NCBI RefSeq assembly: GCF_002177115.1
Contig: NZ_MVAG01000113.1
Coordinates: 1 to 64,000 of the forward strand
Origin: Chryseobacterium mucoviscidosis
GTDB lineage: Bacteria > Bacteroidota > Bacteroidia > Flavobacteriales > Weeksellaceae
Length of the DNA: 64,000 nucleotides
Reading direction: 5' to 3'
Shown: positions 54,566 through 63,822 of the stretch, one piece after another
Position numbering within the stretch: position 1 is the stretch's first letter
Layout of the letters: every line of letters starts with the position of its first letter
Position numbers and translations under genes: made by a program
The notes under the pieces: generated by a model
Databases searched by the model: none
Seen by the model: the letters and a program-made list of their open reading frames with translations, nothing else
Told to the model about the DNA's origin: nothing

Positions 54566-55537
54566 TTACTTATGTTGAGGATTCCAGCCATCAAAAATTT
54601 TTTCCGGCGTATAATTTTTCAGATCTTTTTTTGTGAGCTGGTGCGACCAGTTTACGCGCTTCGAAGTGTTTCCGCCTTCTCCTTTACTCCCGAATTCCGC
54701 GTAATAGGCTGTTTTTTCTTTATCAGGAAACATTTTGTCGCCTTTCCACGGATTCCAGCCTTCGGGAAGAATATGTTTTCCCATTTCAGTATTGATGAAA
54801 ACCGTTTTTGCATAAGGTCTCCAAGGTCTGCCTAAATACACTTTTGTAATGTCTTCTTTCGCAGTTAATGTACAGTCGAAAAACACGAAACCATACTTTC
54901 TGTCTGCTTCCGTTGCGGCTGCAGTGATGAACGAATCGGCTAAACTTTTAATTGTACAGTTCTTAAAAACAACGGTTGCCTGTCCGAAAATAAAATCAGT
55001 GGTTCCTTCGATCAAACAGTTTTCAAAATACTGTCTGCTGTGATTGGTTGCGGCATAAACGGTGTCCTGACAACCTGAAATAATCGAATTTTTAATGATA
55101 AAACGGTCACCTTCCACATGAAGGGAAACCGCCTGTCCTTCATTACAGGAAGTATTCTGAATCGTTATATTGCTGATTTTTATGTCATCTCCCATCACCA
55201 ATAACGTATAAGAATTAAACGTGGTCATCTTTTCATTGAAAGAATCCGGTTTTCCTGAAAAATCATTGTTGGTAATTATGGTATTGTCTTTATTTTCGCC
55301 TTCCAGCGTAATTTTATGTTTTGAAGAAGGAATCACCACTTTTTCATGATACGTTCCGGATTTTATCAAGATCAAAGCTTCTTCCGGTCCTAAATCTCTG
55401 ATGGAATTAATAGCTTTCTGAATGGAGGTGAAATCTCCGCTTCCGTCTTTTGAAACGGTAATTTTGATGTACGGATCATTTCCTGCAAACAGCAAATTTG
55501 CCATCGAAATGAGAAGGGTTAAAAATAATTTTTTCAT
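54566..55537 (-). CDS. CE8 pectin methylesterase
   Basis: A 323-aa secreted pectinesterase. Signal peptide (1-18), beta-helix fold, and catalytic Asp158 (GCQDTVYA), Asp181 (GTTDFIFG) with Gln135 and Gln157 and Arg237 in LGRPWR. It removes methyl esters to expose homogalacturonan to lyases. The ATG at 55535-55537 starts the signal peptide; the frame extends to about 55582 without a better start. A second, partial CE8 occurs at the window end. Confidence 0.92.
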   Translation of the reverse strand: MKKLFLTLLISMANLLFAGNDPYIKITVSKDGSGDFTSIQKAINSIRDLGPEEALILIKSGTYHEKVVIPSSKHKITLEGENKDNTIITNNDFSGKPDSFNEKMTTFNSYTLLVMGDDIKISNITIQNTSCNEGQAVSLHVEGDRFIIKNSIISGCQDTVYAATNHSRQYFENCLIEGTTDFIFGQATVVFKNCTIKSLADSFITAAATEADRKYGFVFFDCTLTAKEDITKVYLGRPWRPYAKTVFINTEMGKHILPEGWNPWKGDKMFPDKEKTAYYAEFGSKGEGGNTSKRVNWSHQLTKKDLKNYTPEKIFDGWNPQHK

Positions 55538-55718
55538 AGTTTGAATTATTTTTTTGACGCAAAGATTTTTATAAAGCCTCATAATTTTTAGGGAGTAAAG
55601 TCAAATAAAATTTGTTTCGCGAAGCCATGAAGATAGTGTCATAAAATCAACTTGTTGATTCATCTTTGCTCCTTAAAATTTAACATATCTATTAATAAAA
55701 ACTTTGCGTTTAAGATCA

Positions 55719-56627
55719 CTATTTCAAAACTTTATCTAAAAAATCCAATGTCAAATTCAGTGTTTCCGTGAACCATGGTTCTGCCGACCAAAAGGAGTGT
55801 GGTGTATCTTTAATCTCATGAAACTCTGTCGGAATGTTATAACTCTTCAGTTTTTTCATCATATCATCTCTTCCGGCATGAAATCTTGTCTGCGAACTGT
55901 TGATGAAAAGAGTAGGAGGGGTATTTTTATCCACAAATTCTAAGGGAGAAGCGGCTGTCCAGTTTTTTAAATTGCTTTCTCTGTCTCCGTTCAGCCAATA
56001 GGAAGCATAGGTACTTTCTTCCGCTTCGGGATGAATAAAGGAAACAATGCCGTCTACATTTACAATTGCCTGAATTTTATTTTTTGATTTTACACCGACC
56101 AAAGTGGCGATCTGCGCTCCGGCAGATTCTCCCAGAACCGCTATTTTCTTTCGGTCTAAAGAATATTTTTTACTGTTTTTCTTCAGCCATTGAATTCCGG
56201 TTTCGATGTCTTCCACTCCGGCAGGAAATTTTGCAACATCAGCGAGACGATAACCGATAGCAATCACCACATAACCTTTTGAAGCCAGTTCAATTGCCAT
56301 GAATTTTTCGTTTTCCTTACTTCCTGAAATCCATCCGCCACCGTGAACCATCGCAATTCCCGGATATTTTTTGTTCTGATCTAAAGGATAATACACATCT
56401 GCTTTCAAAGAAATTCCGTTGATGTTTTTATATTCTGCGTCTTTATCAATCCCGATATTTTGAGGAACCGGACGGTCAATCGGAGTTACGAACGGATATT
56501 TTTTTTTGAATTTTTCGAATGTTCCTTCGTTGGTATAGGGAGTAGCATTCGGTCGATTTACCTGTCCGAATGCCATTGTCCCCATAAAAAAAATAGAAAT
56601 ATAAGTATGTTTTCGGTTAAAAATCAT
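55719..56627 (-). CDS. Secreted alpha/beta-hydrolase esterase
   Basis: A 302-aa secreted carboxylesterase-type protein. Signal peptide (1-21), an oxyanion motif HGGGW (about 95-99), nucleophile Ser168 in GESAG, and a C-terminal TPHSFW segment carrying the probable catalytic His. The fold is of the BD-FAE/alpha-beta hydrolase type. Within a pectin locus it may remove acetyl or feruloyl groups, but substrate cannot be read from sequence. Confidence 0.82.
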   Translation of the reverse strand: MIFNRKHTYISIFFMGTMAFGQVNRPNATPYTNEGTFEKFKKKYPFVTPIDRPVPQNIGIDKDAEYKNINGISLKADVYYPLDQNKKYPGIAMVHGGGWISGSKENEKFMAIELASKGYVVIAIGYRLADVAKFPAGVEDIETGIQWLKKNSKKYSLDRKKIAVLGESAGAQIATLVGVKSKNKIQAIVNVDGIVSFIHPEAEESTYASYWLNGDRESNLKNWTAASPLEFVDKNTPPTLFINSSQTRFHAGRDDMMKKLKSYNIPTEFHEIKDTPHSFWSAEPWFTETLNLTLDFLDKVLK

Positions 56628-56773
56628 GTTGTCAAATTTTAAATTTTAAACCATTAAGGAGATTGAAGAGGTTAAGTTTTATTAAGAAAATCAGTATGAT
56701 TTTATCTTAAAATAAAGCGATATTACCTGTCTTAACAGCTTAATTGATTTTAATGGTTTAAATTATTGATACA

Positions 56774-58441
56774 CTATTTAACTGCATTTTTCGATACATC
56801 CGTTCCGATAGAAAGTGCATTTTTATCGGACGTAATTTCTTTTGGTAATAAGACTGCACCTGTTTTATTTCCTAACACTTTTACAACAGGTTTATTTGCA
56901 GAATCAAACTTCACGGTTGAAAGATTGATGTTTTTGCTGTTGTAGATCGTTGCTCCCGTTCCTTCGGAATATTTCAGCTTTACATTTTTTAACTGAATTC
57001 CGTCTGCATCTACTATGGTTAAAGCTTTTCGGGTATCAAACTGAGAATCTTCAATCACAATATTTTTAAGATTCATTTCAGCTAAACCGAATAAGGTAAT
57101 CGCTTCATCGGAATTGGTTGCTGTAATGTTTTTAAAGAAAATATTTCTGAAAACCGGCGTTTCTTCCGTTACGGGATATACTTTTTCCGGAGCTTTGTTG
57201 CCTTCCTGTTTCTGTCCGTCTTCCAGAACCGGAGATGCGCCTTCGTAGAACATATTGAAACCGATCACCTGAGTCGGAATATTAATCATATCAATATTTT
57301 TAATGTAAATATTTTCCACAATTCCTCCTCTTCCGCGAGTGGTTTTGAAACGGAGCCCGATATCTGTTCCGATGAAAGTACAATCTGAAACGTGGATATT
57401 TCTTGCTCCGCCCGACATTTCACTGCCAATAACGAAACCTCCATGACCGTGGTACACAATATTGTTTTTAATGATAACATTTTCAGTCGGCATTCCTCTT
57501 TTTCTTCCGTCTTTGTCTTTTCCGGATTTTATACAGATGGCATCGTCTCCTACATCAAACGTATTGTCATAGATCAGAACGTTTTTGCAGGATTCCAGAT
57601 CCACGCCGTCTCCATTTTGTGAAAACCATGGATTTCGGATGGTAAGATTCCTTAAAATAACATTGGAACACATCAAAGGATGAAGATTCCATGCCGGAGA
57701 ATTCTGGAATGTCGGTCCGTCCAGCAAAACTTTGTCGCATTCCACCAGACTTACCATTACCGGACGGAGAAAATCTTTCACCGTAATCAGTTCGTCTTTG
57801 GAAATCTTGTCGGGAACATTGAAGTTGGAGCTGCTTTCCAATCCTTTTTTATAGCTTTCCGAAGGATACCAGTTTTTGCCGTCCGAAGATACAATTCCGC
57901 CGGATTTTACAATTTCTTTCCATTCAGATTCAGACACTTTGCTTTTTTTGATGGCTCTCCATGCATCACCGCTTCCGTCGATTATTCCTTTTCCTGTAAT
58001 GGCAATATTTGTTGCATTTTTTGCCGAAATCGGAGACTGGCAACGCGTTGTATTCAATCCTTCGAAACTTACATCTACCAACGGATAATCATTTTTATCT
58101 TTACTGAAAATAATCATCGCACCTTCCTCTACATGAAGATTGATATTGCTTTTCAAGACGATGGGACCTGTAAGCCACATTCCGCGGGGAACGACTAATT
58201 TTCCGCCTCCTTTTTTGCTCAGATCTTCGATTGCTTTTTTAAAAGCTTCCGTATTTTTTACATTTCCGCCCGCAATTCCGCCGTATTGTGTGATGGAAAC
58301 GGTGTTGGCTGCAAAAGAAGTTTCTGCAACCTGCGGCATTTTAAACTCAATATTTTTATAAATATCAGAATTCTGAGCACAGATTTGCCCTGAAAATAGC
58401 ATTGCTGCTGCTAAACCGATCACTTTAAAAGTCTTCTTCAT
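56774..58441 (-). CDS. GH28 polygalacturonase
   Basis: A 555-aa secreted GH28 enzyme. After a signal peptide (1-22) the right-handed beta-helix carries catalytic Asp278 in NGDGVD, Asp299 and Asp300 in VGDDAI, His333 in HGHGG, and Arg364/Lys366 in RFKTT. It hydrolyses polygalacturonate or rhamnogalacturonan backbones by inversion. 4 bp separate it from the second CE12 gene, so they are transcribed together. Confidence 0.93.
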   Translation of the reverse strand: MKKTFKVIGLAAAMLFSGQICAQNSDIYKNIEFKMPQVAETSFAANTVSITQYGGIAGGNVKNTEAFKKAIEDLSKKGGGKLVVPRGMWLTGPIVLKSNINLHVEEGAMIIFSKDKNDYPLVDVSFEGLNTTRCQSPISAKNATNIAITGKGIIDGSGDAWRAIKKSKVSESEWKEIVKSGGIVSSDGKNWYPSESYKKGLESSSNFNVPDKISKDELITVKDFLRPVMVSLVECDKVLLDGPTFQNSPAWNLHPLMCSNVILRNLTIRNPWFSQNGDGVDLESCKNVLIYDNTFDVGDDAICIKSGKDKDGRKRGMPTENVIIKNNIVYHGHGGFVIGSEMSGGARNIHVSDCTFIGTDIGLRFKTTRGRGGIVENIYIKNIDMINIPTQVIGFNMFYEGASPVLEDGQKQEGNKAPEKVYPVTEETPVFRNIFFKNITATNSDEAITLFGLAEMNLKNIVIEDSQFDTRKALTIVDADGIQLKNVKLKYSEGTGATIYNSKNINLSTVKFDSANKPVVKVLGNKTGAVLLPKEITSDKNALSIGTDVSKNAVK

Positions 58442-58445
58442 TTTA

Positions 58446-59279
58446 TTATTTTTGAGTTTTAATTATTTTTTTAAATTCCTGATAAACAATGGATGCTACT
58501 ACTTTTGCTCCTTCTGGCTGAAAATGAGTGTTGTCTTTCTGACCTTTGGGATAGGCTTCGTATACATTTTCCGGAAGATTCATAAAGTAATGAGTTGTGG
58601 TAAAATCCTGTCCTTTTCCGGTAAAATATTCCATAGATAATGTATTCAGATCAATATACGGAACGTTCATTTCTTTAGCAATTTCAATGGGCGCTTTGCT
58701 GTATTCGCCGTGTACATTTTCCAGTTTTCCGTCTTTCCATGGGTAATTTCTGGCAACGGGAGTTAAAATAACAGGATTTGCTCCTTTCTGCTTCGTCTGC
58801 GTTACAAATAATCTTAAAAATTCTTTGTATCCCTGAATGTTTACGTACCGTTCCGGATGTTTTTCAGAACTGTCGTTATGTCCAAACTGGATGATGACAT
58901 AATCACCCGGCTGCAAATGTTCGTACACCTCTCTCCATCTTCCTTCCTGAAAAAACGTTCGTGTACTTCTTCCACCATGCGCTTTGTCAATAATCTCCAC
59001 AGAGTCCGTTGAAATGGCAGGTTTTAAAAAAGCCAAACTGTCTTTCGCAAAAAACGGCTGAAAAACCTGTCCCCATCCTGTAATGGGATATCTTACTTTC
59101 ATATAATCTTTTCCGGGTTCGTAGTTTCCGGTGTAATCTGCCACGGTAGAATCTCCGATGAGATAAATATGGGTAATCTTTTTAACGTGTTTTGCTGCTG
59201 TAGTGTTCTGAGATTTGCATCCCGACAACAGCAAAACGACGATTAAAAATGAAACTATATTATACATTTTTCTATTCAT
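58446..59279 (-). CDS. CE12 rhamnogalacturonan acetylesterase lipoprotein (2)
   Basis: A 277-aa lipoprotein (lipobox LSGC, Cys21) related to the CE12 protein at 53562. Catalytic Ser44 in IGDSTVAD, GHND at 133-136 and Asp249-His252 in KDNTH. The membrane anchor distinguishes it from the soluble paralogue; perhaps one acts at the surface and the other in the periplasm. A second ATG at 59267 would give a shorter signal. Confidence 0.88.
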   Translation of the reverse strand: MNRKMYNIVSFLIVVLLLSGCKSQNTTAAKHVKKITHIYLIGDSTVADYTGNYEPGKDYMKVRYPITGWGQVFQPFFAKDSLAFLKPAISTDSVEIIDKAHGGRSTRTFFQEGRWREVYEHLQPGDYVIIQFGHNDSSEKHPERYVNIQGYKEFLRLFVTQTKQKGANPVILTPVARNYPWKDGKLENVHGEYSKAPIEIAKEMNVPYIDLNTLSMEYFTGKGQDFTTTHYFMNLPENVYEAYPKGQKDNTHFQPEGAKVVASIVYQEFKKIIKTQK

Positions 59280-59306
59280 TGATTCTAACTAAATTTTTAT
59301 GTACAC

Positions 59307-59343
59307 TGTCATTATGAACGAAATGAAATGTAGTGAAGAATCT
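59307..59343. repeat. Dispersed TGTCATTATGAACGAA-type repeat
   Basis: A short intergenic sequence of a type I recall as dispersed in Chryseobacterium-like genomes. A similar CATGTCATTTCGACGAA sequence occurs near 53431. The rest of 59280-59404 is AT-rich with no gene. Confidence 0.4.
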
Positions 59344-59404
59344 GATTATTATTTTTCGGTAACAGATCTTGCAGATGGCGCAGATTTTTTAAATCAAATG
59401 AAAA

Positions 59405-61048
59405 TTAATTCTTGGTGATTCTGAACCAGTCAAAATCGGCATATCCGCCTCGAGGTGCCTTTGATGTACTAATGCTGTACAGTCCAACTTTGGCTCCGAT
59501 CCATTTTCCGGGTTTTGCCTGAAAAAGATCACCTGTTTTGATGAAATTTTTTCCGTTTTCGCTGTAGCTGAACTGGCATAAACCATTCGGTTCGTTTACA
59601 TTTACTTTTAGATAGACTTCGTTGCTTTTTAATTTTGTTTCAAATAAAATCTTTTCTTCGCCGCCTTTATCTGCTTTTTCGGCTCTTCTTAACTGTACAT
59701 AAAATCCATCCGGTTTGTTGGTAATCACGATGGACTGATGATCCAGTCCCATTACTAAAAGTCCTGCGGTTTTACCTTCTTTGGCATCTTCGGGCGTTAA
59801 TTTAACTTTTGTGGAAGCTGCGAAATTGGGAGCCGGAAATTTCTGAGTTAACAGATTCGGGACGTTCCAAAGGTTGTTTTCACTTTCGGGAACTTTTATG
59901 GAGAATAATCTTAAAAACTTCTGTCCGGGAAGTTTGGAAGACCATACGATATTTTCATTTGCACTCCACTGCCATTGTAGTCCTAATTTTTCACCATCAA
60001 ATTCATCGGTTTCGGGCGGGGTAACGATAGGATAGGATTGTCCTACGTTTGGTTTTTTATACGTTAAAACAGGTTCACCGATTCCGTTTTTATTATGGTC
60101 AATTCCTATAAAAGGCCAGTCTTTTTCCCACTTCATGGGTTGCAGGTGAACAATTCTTCCTCCCGCATCCACATCCTGAAAGTGATAAAACCAGTCTTCT
60201 CCGGAAGGTGTATCTACCCACGCTCCCTGATGCGGTCCGTTTATTTTTGTGGAGCCCTGTTCCAGCACAATTTTTTCTTCGTAAGGTCCGTATATATTTT
60301 TTGATCTCAATGCCAATTGCCAACCTGTAGCAACGCCGCCTGCCGGAGCAAAAATATAGTAATAGCCGTTTCTTTTATACATTTTAGGACCTTCAACGGT
60401 GGGATGAGCATCGTGACCGTCGAAAACGTGAATGCCTTTATCCAGCACTTTTGTTCCTTCCGGATTCATCTTATTTAATGTTAAAATACTTTTTACTCCG
60501 GCACGGCTTCCCGCCCAGCCGTGAACCAGATAAGCGTTTCCATCTTCATCCCAGAACGGACAGGAATCTATCAGTCCTTTTCCTTGCATTACTAAAACAG
60601 GTTCGTCCCATTTTCTCAGAGGATCTTTGGTTTTTACCATATAGATTCCGAAATCGGGATCGCCCCAGTAAATATAAAATTCGCCATTGTGAAATCTCAT
60701 ACTCGGAGCCCAGATTCCGTCGCCTCGTTTTGGGGTTGAAAAATGTTCTTTCGGCAGAATATCCTGAATGGCATAATTCACCAGTTTCCAGTTCACCATA
60801 TCTTTTGAATGAAGAATCGGCAAACCGGGAGTTTCATTGAAGCTTGAAGCCGTCATGTAATAATCATCTCCCACACGAATCACGTCCGGATCGGAATAAT
60901 CTGCGTACAGAACAGGGTTTCTGTAGTTTTTTCCCTGATCGGCAGTCCATACTTCGGAAACGTAGTTTTTTTCCTGTGCGCTCAAATAATTTGATGCAAG
61001 GGAAAAAATGGCTATTGAAAATATATTTAAAATGTTTTTTGTTTTCAT
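59405..61048 (-). CDS. GH43 glycosidase with C-terminal beta-sandwich
   Basis: A 547-aa secreted GH43-type enzyme. Signal peptide (1-24), five-bladed beta-propeller (about 40-330) with a probable general base Asp53 in YADYSDPD, a pKa-modulating Asp in IDSCPFWDEDG and a candidate acid Glu in TVEGPKMY, followed by a C-terminal DUF1349-like beta-sandwich (about 345-547). In pectin loci such enzymes remove arabinose or galactose side chains; exact specificity is not visible. It is well separated (271 bp) from GH105. Confidence 0.88.
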   Translation of the reverse strand: MKTKNILNIFSIAIFSLASNYLSAQEKNYVSEVWTADQGKNYRNPVLYADYSDPDVIRVGDDYYMTASSFNETPGLPILHSKDMVNWKLVNYAIQDILPKEHFSTPKRGDGIWAPSMRFHNGEFYIYWGDPDFGIYMVKTKDPLRKWDEPVLVMQGKGLIDSCPFWDEDGNAYLVHGWAGSRAGVKSILTLNKMNPEGTKVLDKGIHVFDGHDAHPTVEGPKMYKRNGYYYIFAPAGGVATGWQLALRSKNIYGPYEEKIVLEQGSTKINGPHQGAWVDTPSGEDWFYHFQDVDAGGRIVHLQPMKWEKDWPFIGIDHNKNGIGEPVLTYKKPNVGQSYPIVTPPETDEFDGEKLGLQWQWSANENIVWSSKLPGQKFLRLFSIKVPESENNLWNVPNLLTQKFPAPNFAASTKVKLTPEDAKEGKTAGLLVMGLDHQSIVITNKPDGFYVQLRRAEKADKGGEEKILFETKLKSNEVYLKVNVNEPNGLCQFSYSENGKNFIKTGDLFQAKPGKWIGAKVGLYSISTSKAPRGGYADFDWFRITKN

Positions 61049-61141
61049 AAATCAGATTTTTAATCTGGTTTAAATTTTAACGCCATGAGCGGAAAGATTT
61101 TTTTTAATGGCTTACTTCATATTTTTCGATCGCAAAGGTTC

Positions 61142-61163
61142 TTCGACAAGCTCAGCATAAACT
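61142..61163. repeat. Dispersed TTCGACAAGCTCAGC repeat
   Basis: TTCGACAAGCTCAGC followed by ATAAACT; the complementary sequence appears, slightly diverged, at 42273-42293. This is a dispersed intergenic element. The rest of the GH43-GH105 gap (61049-61319) shows no gene. Confidence 0.5.
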
Positions 61164-61319
61164 ATTCACTCAGCAAATGATAGTTTTTGAAATTATATAA
61201 GAACATTTTTTAACCATTAAGATTTATTAAGGAGTTTAGTGTAGTTAAGATTAGCTATACTTTAAGTTTTCTGTTTTAAAATGATAGATTTAACCTTAAT
61301 GACTTAATGGTTTTAAGTA

Positions 61320-62579
61320 TTATTTTTCAAACTCCAGACTTGCCAGAATGAATGGCCCTGTTCCTTTGGCATCATTGGAACGGATTTCTTCATTAATGTA
61401 ATATTCGTAAGAACCGTCACGATAAGGTTTTCCGCCCAAACCTGCAACAGCACAGCATTTATTTAAATTTACCACTCCGTTTTCATCAACAGTGATTAAA
61501 TTTTTAATAATTCCGTCGTAGCCTTTTTTAGCATACGTTTTATAGGATTTCGGCAAATAACCGTTGTTCACAGATTTGATGATGGTGTAAACAAACATGG
61601 ATGAGGCGGTTGCTTCGGTGTAATTCCCTTTTTCTCCTGCCTTATTCAAAACCTGATACCACAGTCCGCTGTTTTTATCCTGAACTTTAATGATGGCATC
61701 AGTGTAGGATTTGATGTAAGAAATTAACCTTGCTCTTCCGGGATGATCTTTTGGCAGATAATCCAGAACATCTACCATCGCCATTCCGTACCATCCCATT
61801 GCTCTTCCCCAGAAATTCTGCGATAGTCCGGTTTCTTTGTCTGCCCAAGCTTCTTTTTTGCTTTCGTCCCATGCGTGATAGAGAAGACCTGTTTTTTTAT
61901 CAAGAAGATGCTCCTGAACAGAATCGAACTGTAAAAGGATGTCATCATACGCTTTTGCCGCATCGGCTCCTTTCACGAAGTCGTGTGTATAATGCGTGTA
62001 GAAAGGCATTCCCATGTATAAACCATCCAGCCAAACCTGATAAGGATAAATTTTTTTGTGCCAGAAAGAGCCTTCTTTCGTTCTTGGCTGTCCGTCTATC
62101 TGAAGACGAAGGGTTTGAAGTGCTTTCAGGTATTTTTCTTTTTTTTCTTTTTCGTAAAGATAAAGGAGAACGTTTCCGCTGTTCAGCATATCGATATTAT
62201 ACTTATCAAGCTCATAGGTAATGATGGTTCCGTCTTCCTGAATGAGCTTTTCTCCAAATTCGCTGATGTAGTTGTAGTATTCTTTTTTGCCAGTTTTGGC
62301 ATACAGTTTTTCTGCACCATCAAGGACAATGGCAGTAGGATACGTCCATTTCGGGGCTTTGCTGAAATCCAGCATCCATGCCTCAGGAAAGCGGTGGATT
62401 TCGGACAGCATCATTCTTTCGGACCATTTCAGATTGAGGGGAACTTTTTTTTCGGAATTTGAAGATTGCTTCTGAATTGAAGTATTAACCGGAGTTTTTG
62501 TCTGCGCACAGGCTGAAAAGATGCCTGAACTTAAAGCGACCAGTGTGAATAGTTTGATATGTTGATTAATGAAATTCAT
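61320..62579 (-). CDS. GH105 unsaturated rhamnogalacturonyl hydrolase
   Basis: A 419-aa lipoprotein-like protein (Cys24 in FSAC) with an alpha/alpha-barrel of the GH105 type. Asp185 in QVWLDGLYMGMPFY is the likely catalytic acid and Asp130 in KYNIDMLN a supporting residue; the ending region with CCAVAGLGGKPYRDGSYEYY is typical. It removes unsaturated uronate from the products of rhamnogalacturonan lyases. Co-transcribed with DUF4861, 11 bp upstream in the direction of transcription. Confidence 0.9.
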   Translation of the reverse strand: MNFINQHIKLFTLVALSSGIFSACAQTKTPVNTSIQKQSSNSEKKVPLNLKWSERMMLSEIHRFPEAWMLDFSKAPKWTYPTAIVLDGAEKLYAKTGKKEYYNYISEFGEKLIQEDGTIITYELDKYNIDMLNSGNVLLYLYEKEKKEKYLKALQTLRLQIDGQPRTKEGSFWHKKIYPYQVWLDGLYMGMPFYTHYTHDFVKGADAAKAYDDILLQFDSVQEHLLDKKTGLLYHAWDESKKEAWADKETGLSQNFWGRAMGWYGMAMVDVLDYLPKDHPGRARLISYIKSYTDAIIKVQDKNSGLWYQVLNKAGEKGNYTEATASSMFVYTIIKSVNNGYLPKSYKTYAKKGYDGIIKNLITVDENGVVNLNKCCAVAGLGGKPYRDGSYEYYINEEIRSNDAKGTGPFILASLEFEK

Positions 62580-62590
62580 GATTGTAAACG

Positions 62591-63592
62591 TTAAAGTTGA
62601 TTATTTTTATCTAAAATTTCCAGTTTTTGATCTAAATCCTGATAGAAAGCTTCTTCTGTTTTTAAACCGTTCGGTTCCAGAGACCATGCTCCTAAAAAGT
62701 AATAGGAAACGTTTTTTGTCTTCTTGAAAACAACGGTATGCGTAGATTTTGTCTTTATATATTTATCAAAGCTTTCAAGAGAGTAGAAGACTGCCATTCC
62801 GAGATTGTCGTCTTTTTTGGTTTCGGTCTGGTTACCGTAAGTTGCGATGTAAGCCCATTTTTTATTTTTGCTGATTCCCTGTTTCAGCGGAATATTTTTT
62901 ATGGCAACAATTCCGGTGCATAACCCTGAAATAGAATTACTGAGATTTAAATCCACTTTTACAAAACGGTCTTTATTGAAAATGGTAAGTTTTGAAGCAA
63001 GATCAATGGCATCGCCCCATGTTTTCCAGCCTGTGTATTCGATGGTTGCGTAAGACTGTTCTTTTTCATTCACCACTTTCGCGTCGGTACTTTTTACGAT
63101 TTTAAATGTTTCAACAAAATCATTCTGCTCATCATATCTTCCGTAGGAACCAATTCCGATGGTGCGTCCGGATTTCAGAATATCCTGTCCCCAAGCTGCA
63201 TCGTGATGATACGATTCAAAACCATCCTGTCCGACTTCCGGCAACACCAAAGTATTGACTTTTTTACCAAAAATATCCGTGGCATTTCTCCAGTCGAGAT
63301 ATAAGCGGTATCCGATCTGGTTGTTTTCCAGACCGATGCCTTCGTATCTGATGTAGGTGGAATGATCGGTATGTGATTCCGGAATGGTGAGTTCCTGAAC
63401 GTTTTTGAAAGTTCCTCCGATGTATTTGTCGCCTTCCCATTTTCCGCCTTCTTTCACTGCAAGTTCTGCATAAGAGAACGGAGATTTAGGATTGTTTCTG
63501 ATCTTTTGAATAACAGAAGTCTGAGCCTGAAAATTTGAGGACACGAATACTGCTGCAGCTATTATTTTAAATACATTCAATTTCATATACAT
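62591..63592 (-). CDS. DUF4861-family secreted protein (2)
   Basis: A 333-aa secreted protein, second copy of the DUF4861 type in the window. Signal peptide (1-23), then GKWEGDKYIGGTF, YHHDAAWGQDILK and a C-terminal GAWSLEPNG. It lies in tandem with GH105, whereas the first copy accompanies PL10. Function unknown; association with pectin enzymes suggests uronate handling. A second ATG at 63586 is an equally good start. Confidence 0.75.
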   Translation of the reverse strand: MYMKLNVFKIIAAAVFVSSNFQAQTSVIQKIRNNPKSPFSYAELAVKEGGKWEGDKYIGGTFKNVQELTIPESHTDHSTYIRYEGIGLENNQIGYRLYLDWRNATDIFGKKVNTLVLPEVGQDGFESYHHDAAWGQDILKSGRTIGIGSYGRYDEQNDFVETFKIVKSTDAKVVNEKEQSYATIEYTGWKTWGDAIDLASKLTIFNKDRFVKVDLNLSNSISGLCTGIVAIKNIPLKQGISKNKKWAYIATYGNQTETKKDDNLGMAVFYSLESFDKYIKTKSTHTVVFKKTKNVSYYFLGAWSLEPNGLKTEEAFYQDLDQKLEILDKNNQL

Positions 63593-63639
63593 TTTATTAG
63601 ATCACTGTTTTCAATAAAAGTTTTCATGGTTATTTGCTT

Positions 63640-63822
63640 TTATTGTTGTCCGGTTATATTTTTCACGAGATCATTAAAGTAAACTTCAATATTGTCATAG
63701 TTTTTATCCAGATCTTTTCCTTTGGCATTGGCAACTTCAGGATTCAGTATGTTTTTAATTTCCCATTCATCGGGCATTCCGTCATTATAAAAATTGTGGT
63801 GTTTAGAATATTTACTTAAAAT
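63640..63822 (-). pseudogene. Pectate lyase C-terminal remnant
   Basis: A 60-residue frame without a start codon, opening after an in-frame stop at 63823-63825 and ending at TAA 63640-63642. It contains NDGMPDEWEIKN, LNPEVANAKGKDLDKNYDNI and EVYFNDLVKNIT, the usual ending of Bacteroidota PL1-type lyases. It overlaps the partial CE8 by 11 bp in another frame. Likely a relic of a lost lyase gene between DUF4861 and CE8; a frameshifted or misassembled join is an alternative. Confidence 0.55.

Noticed and set aside
57680..58198. A 172-codon plus-strand frame
   Set aside because: Shadow of the GH28 gene on the other strand.
63634..63819. A 61-codon plus-strand frame at the window end
   Set aside because: Antisense to the lyase remnant, whose residues match a known ending.
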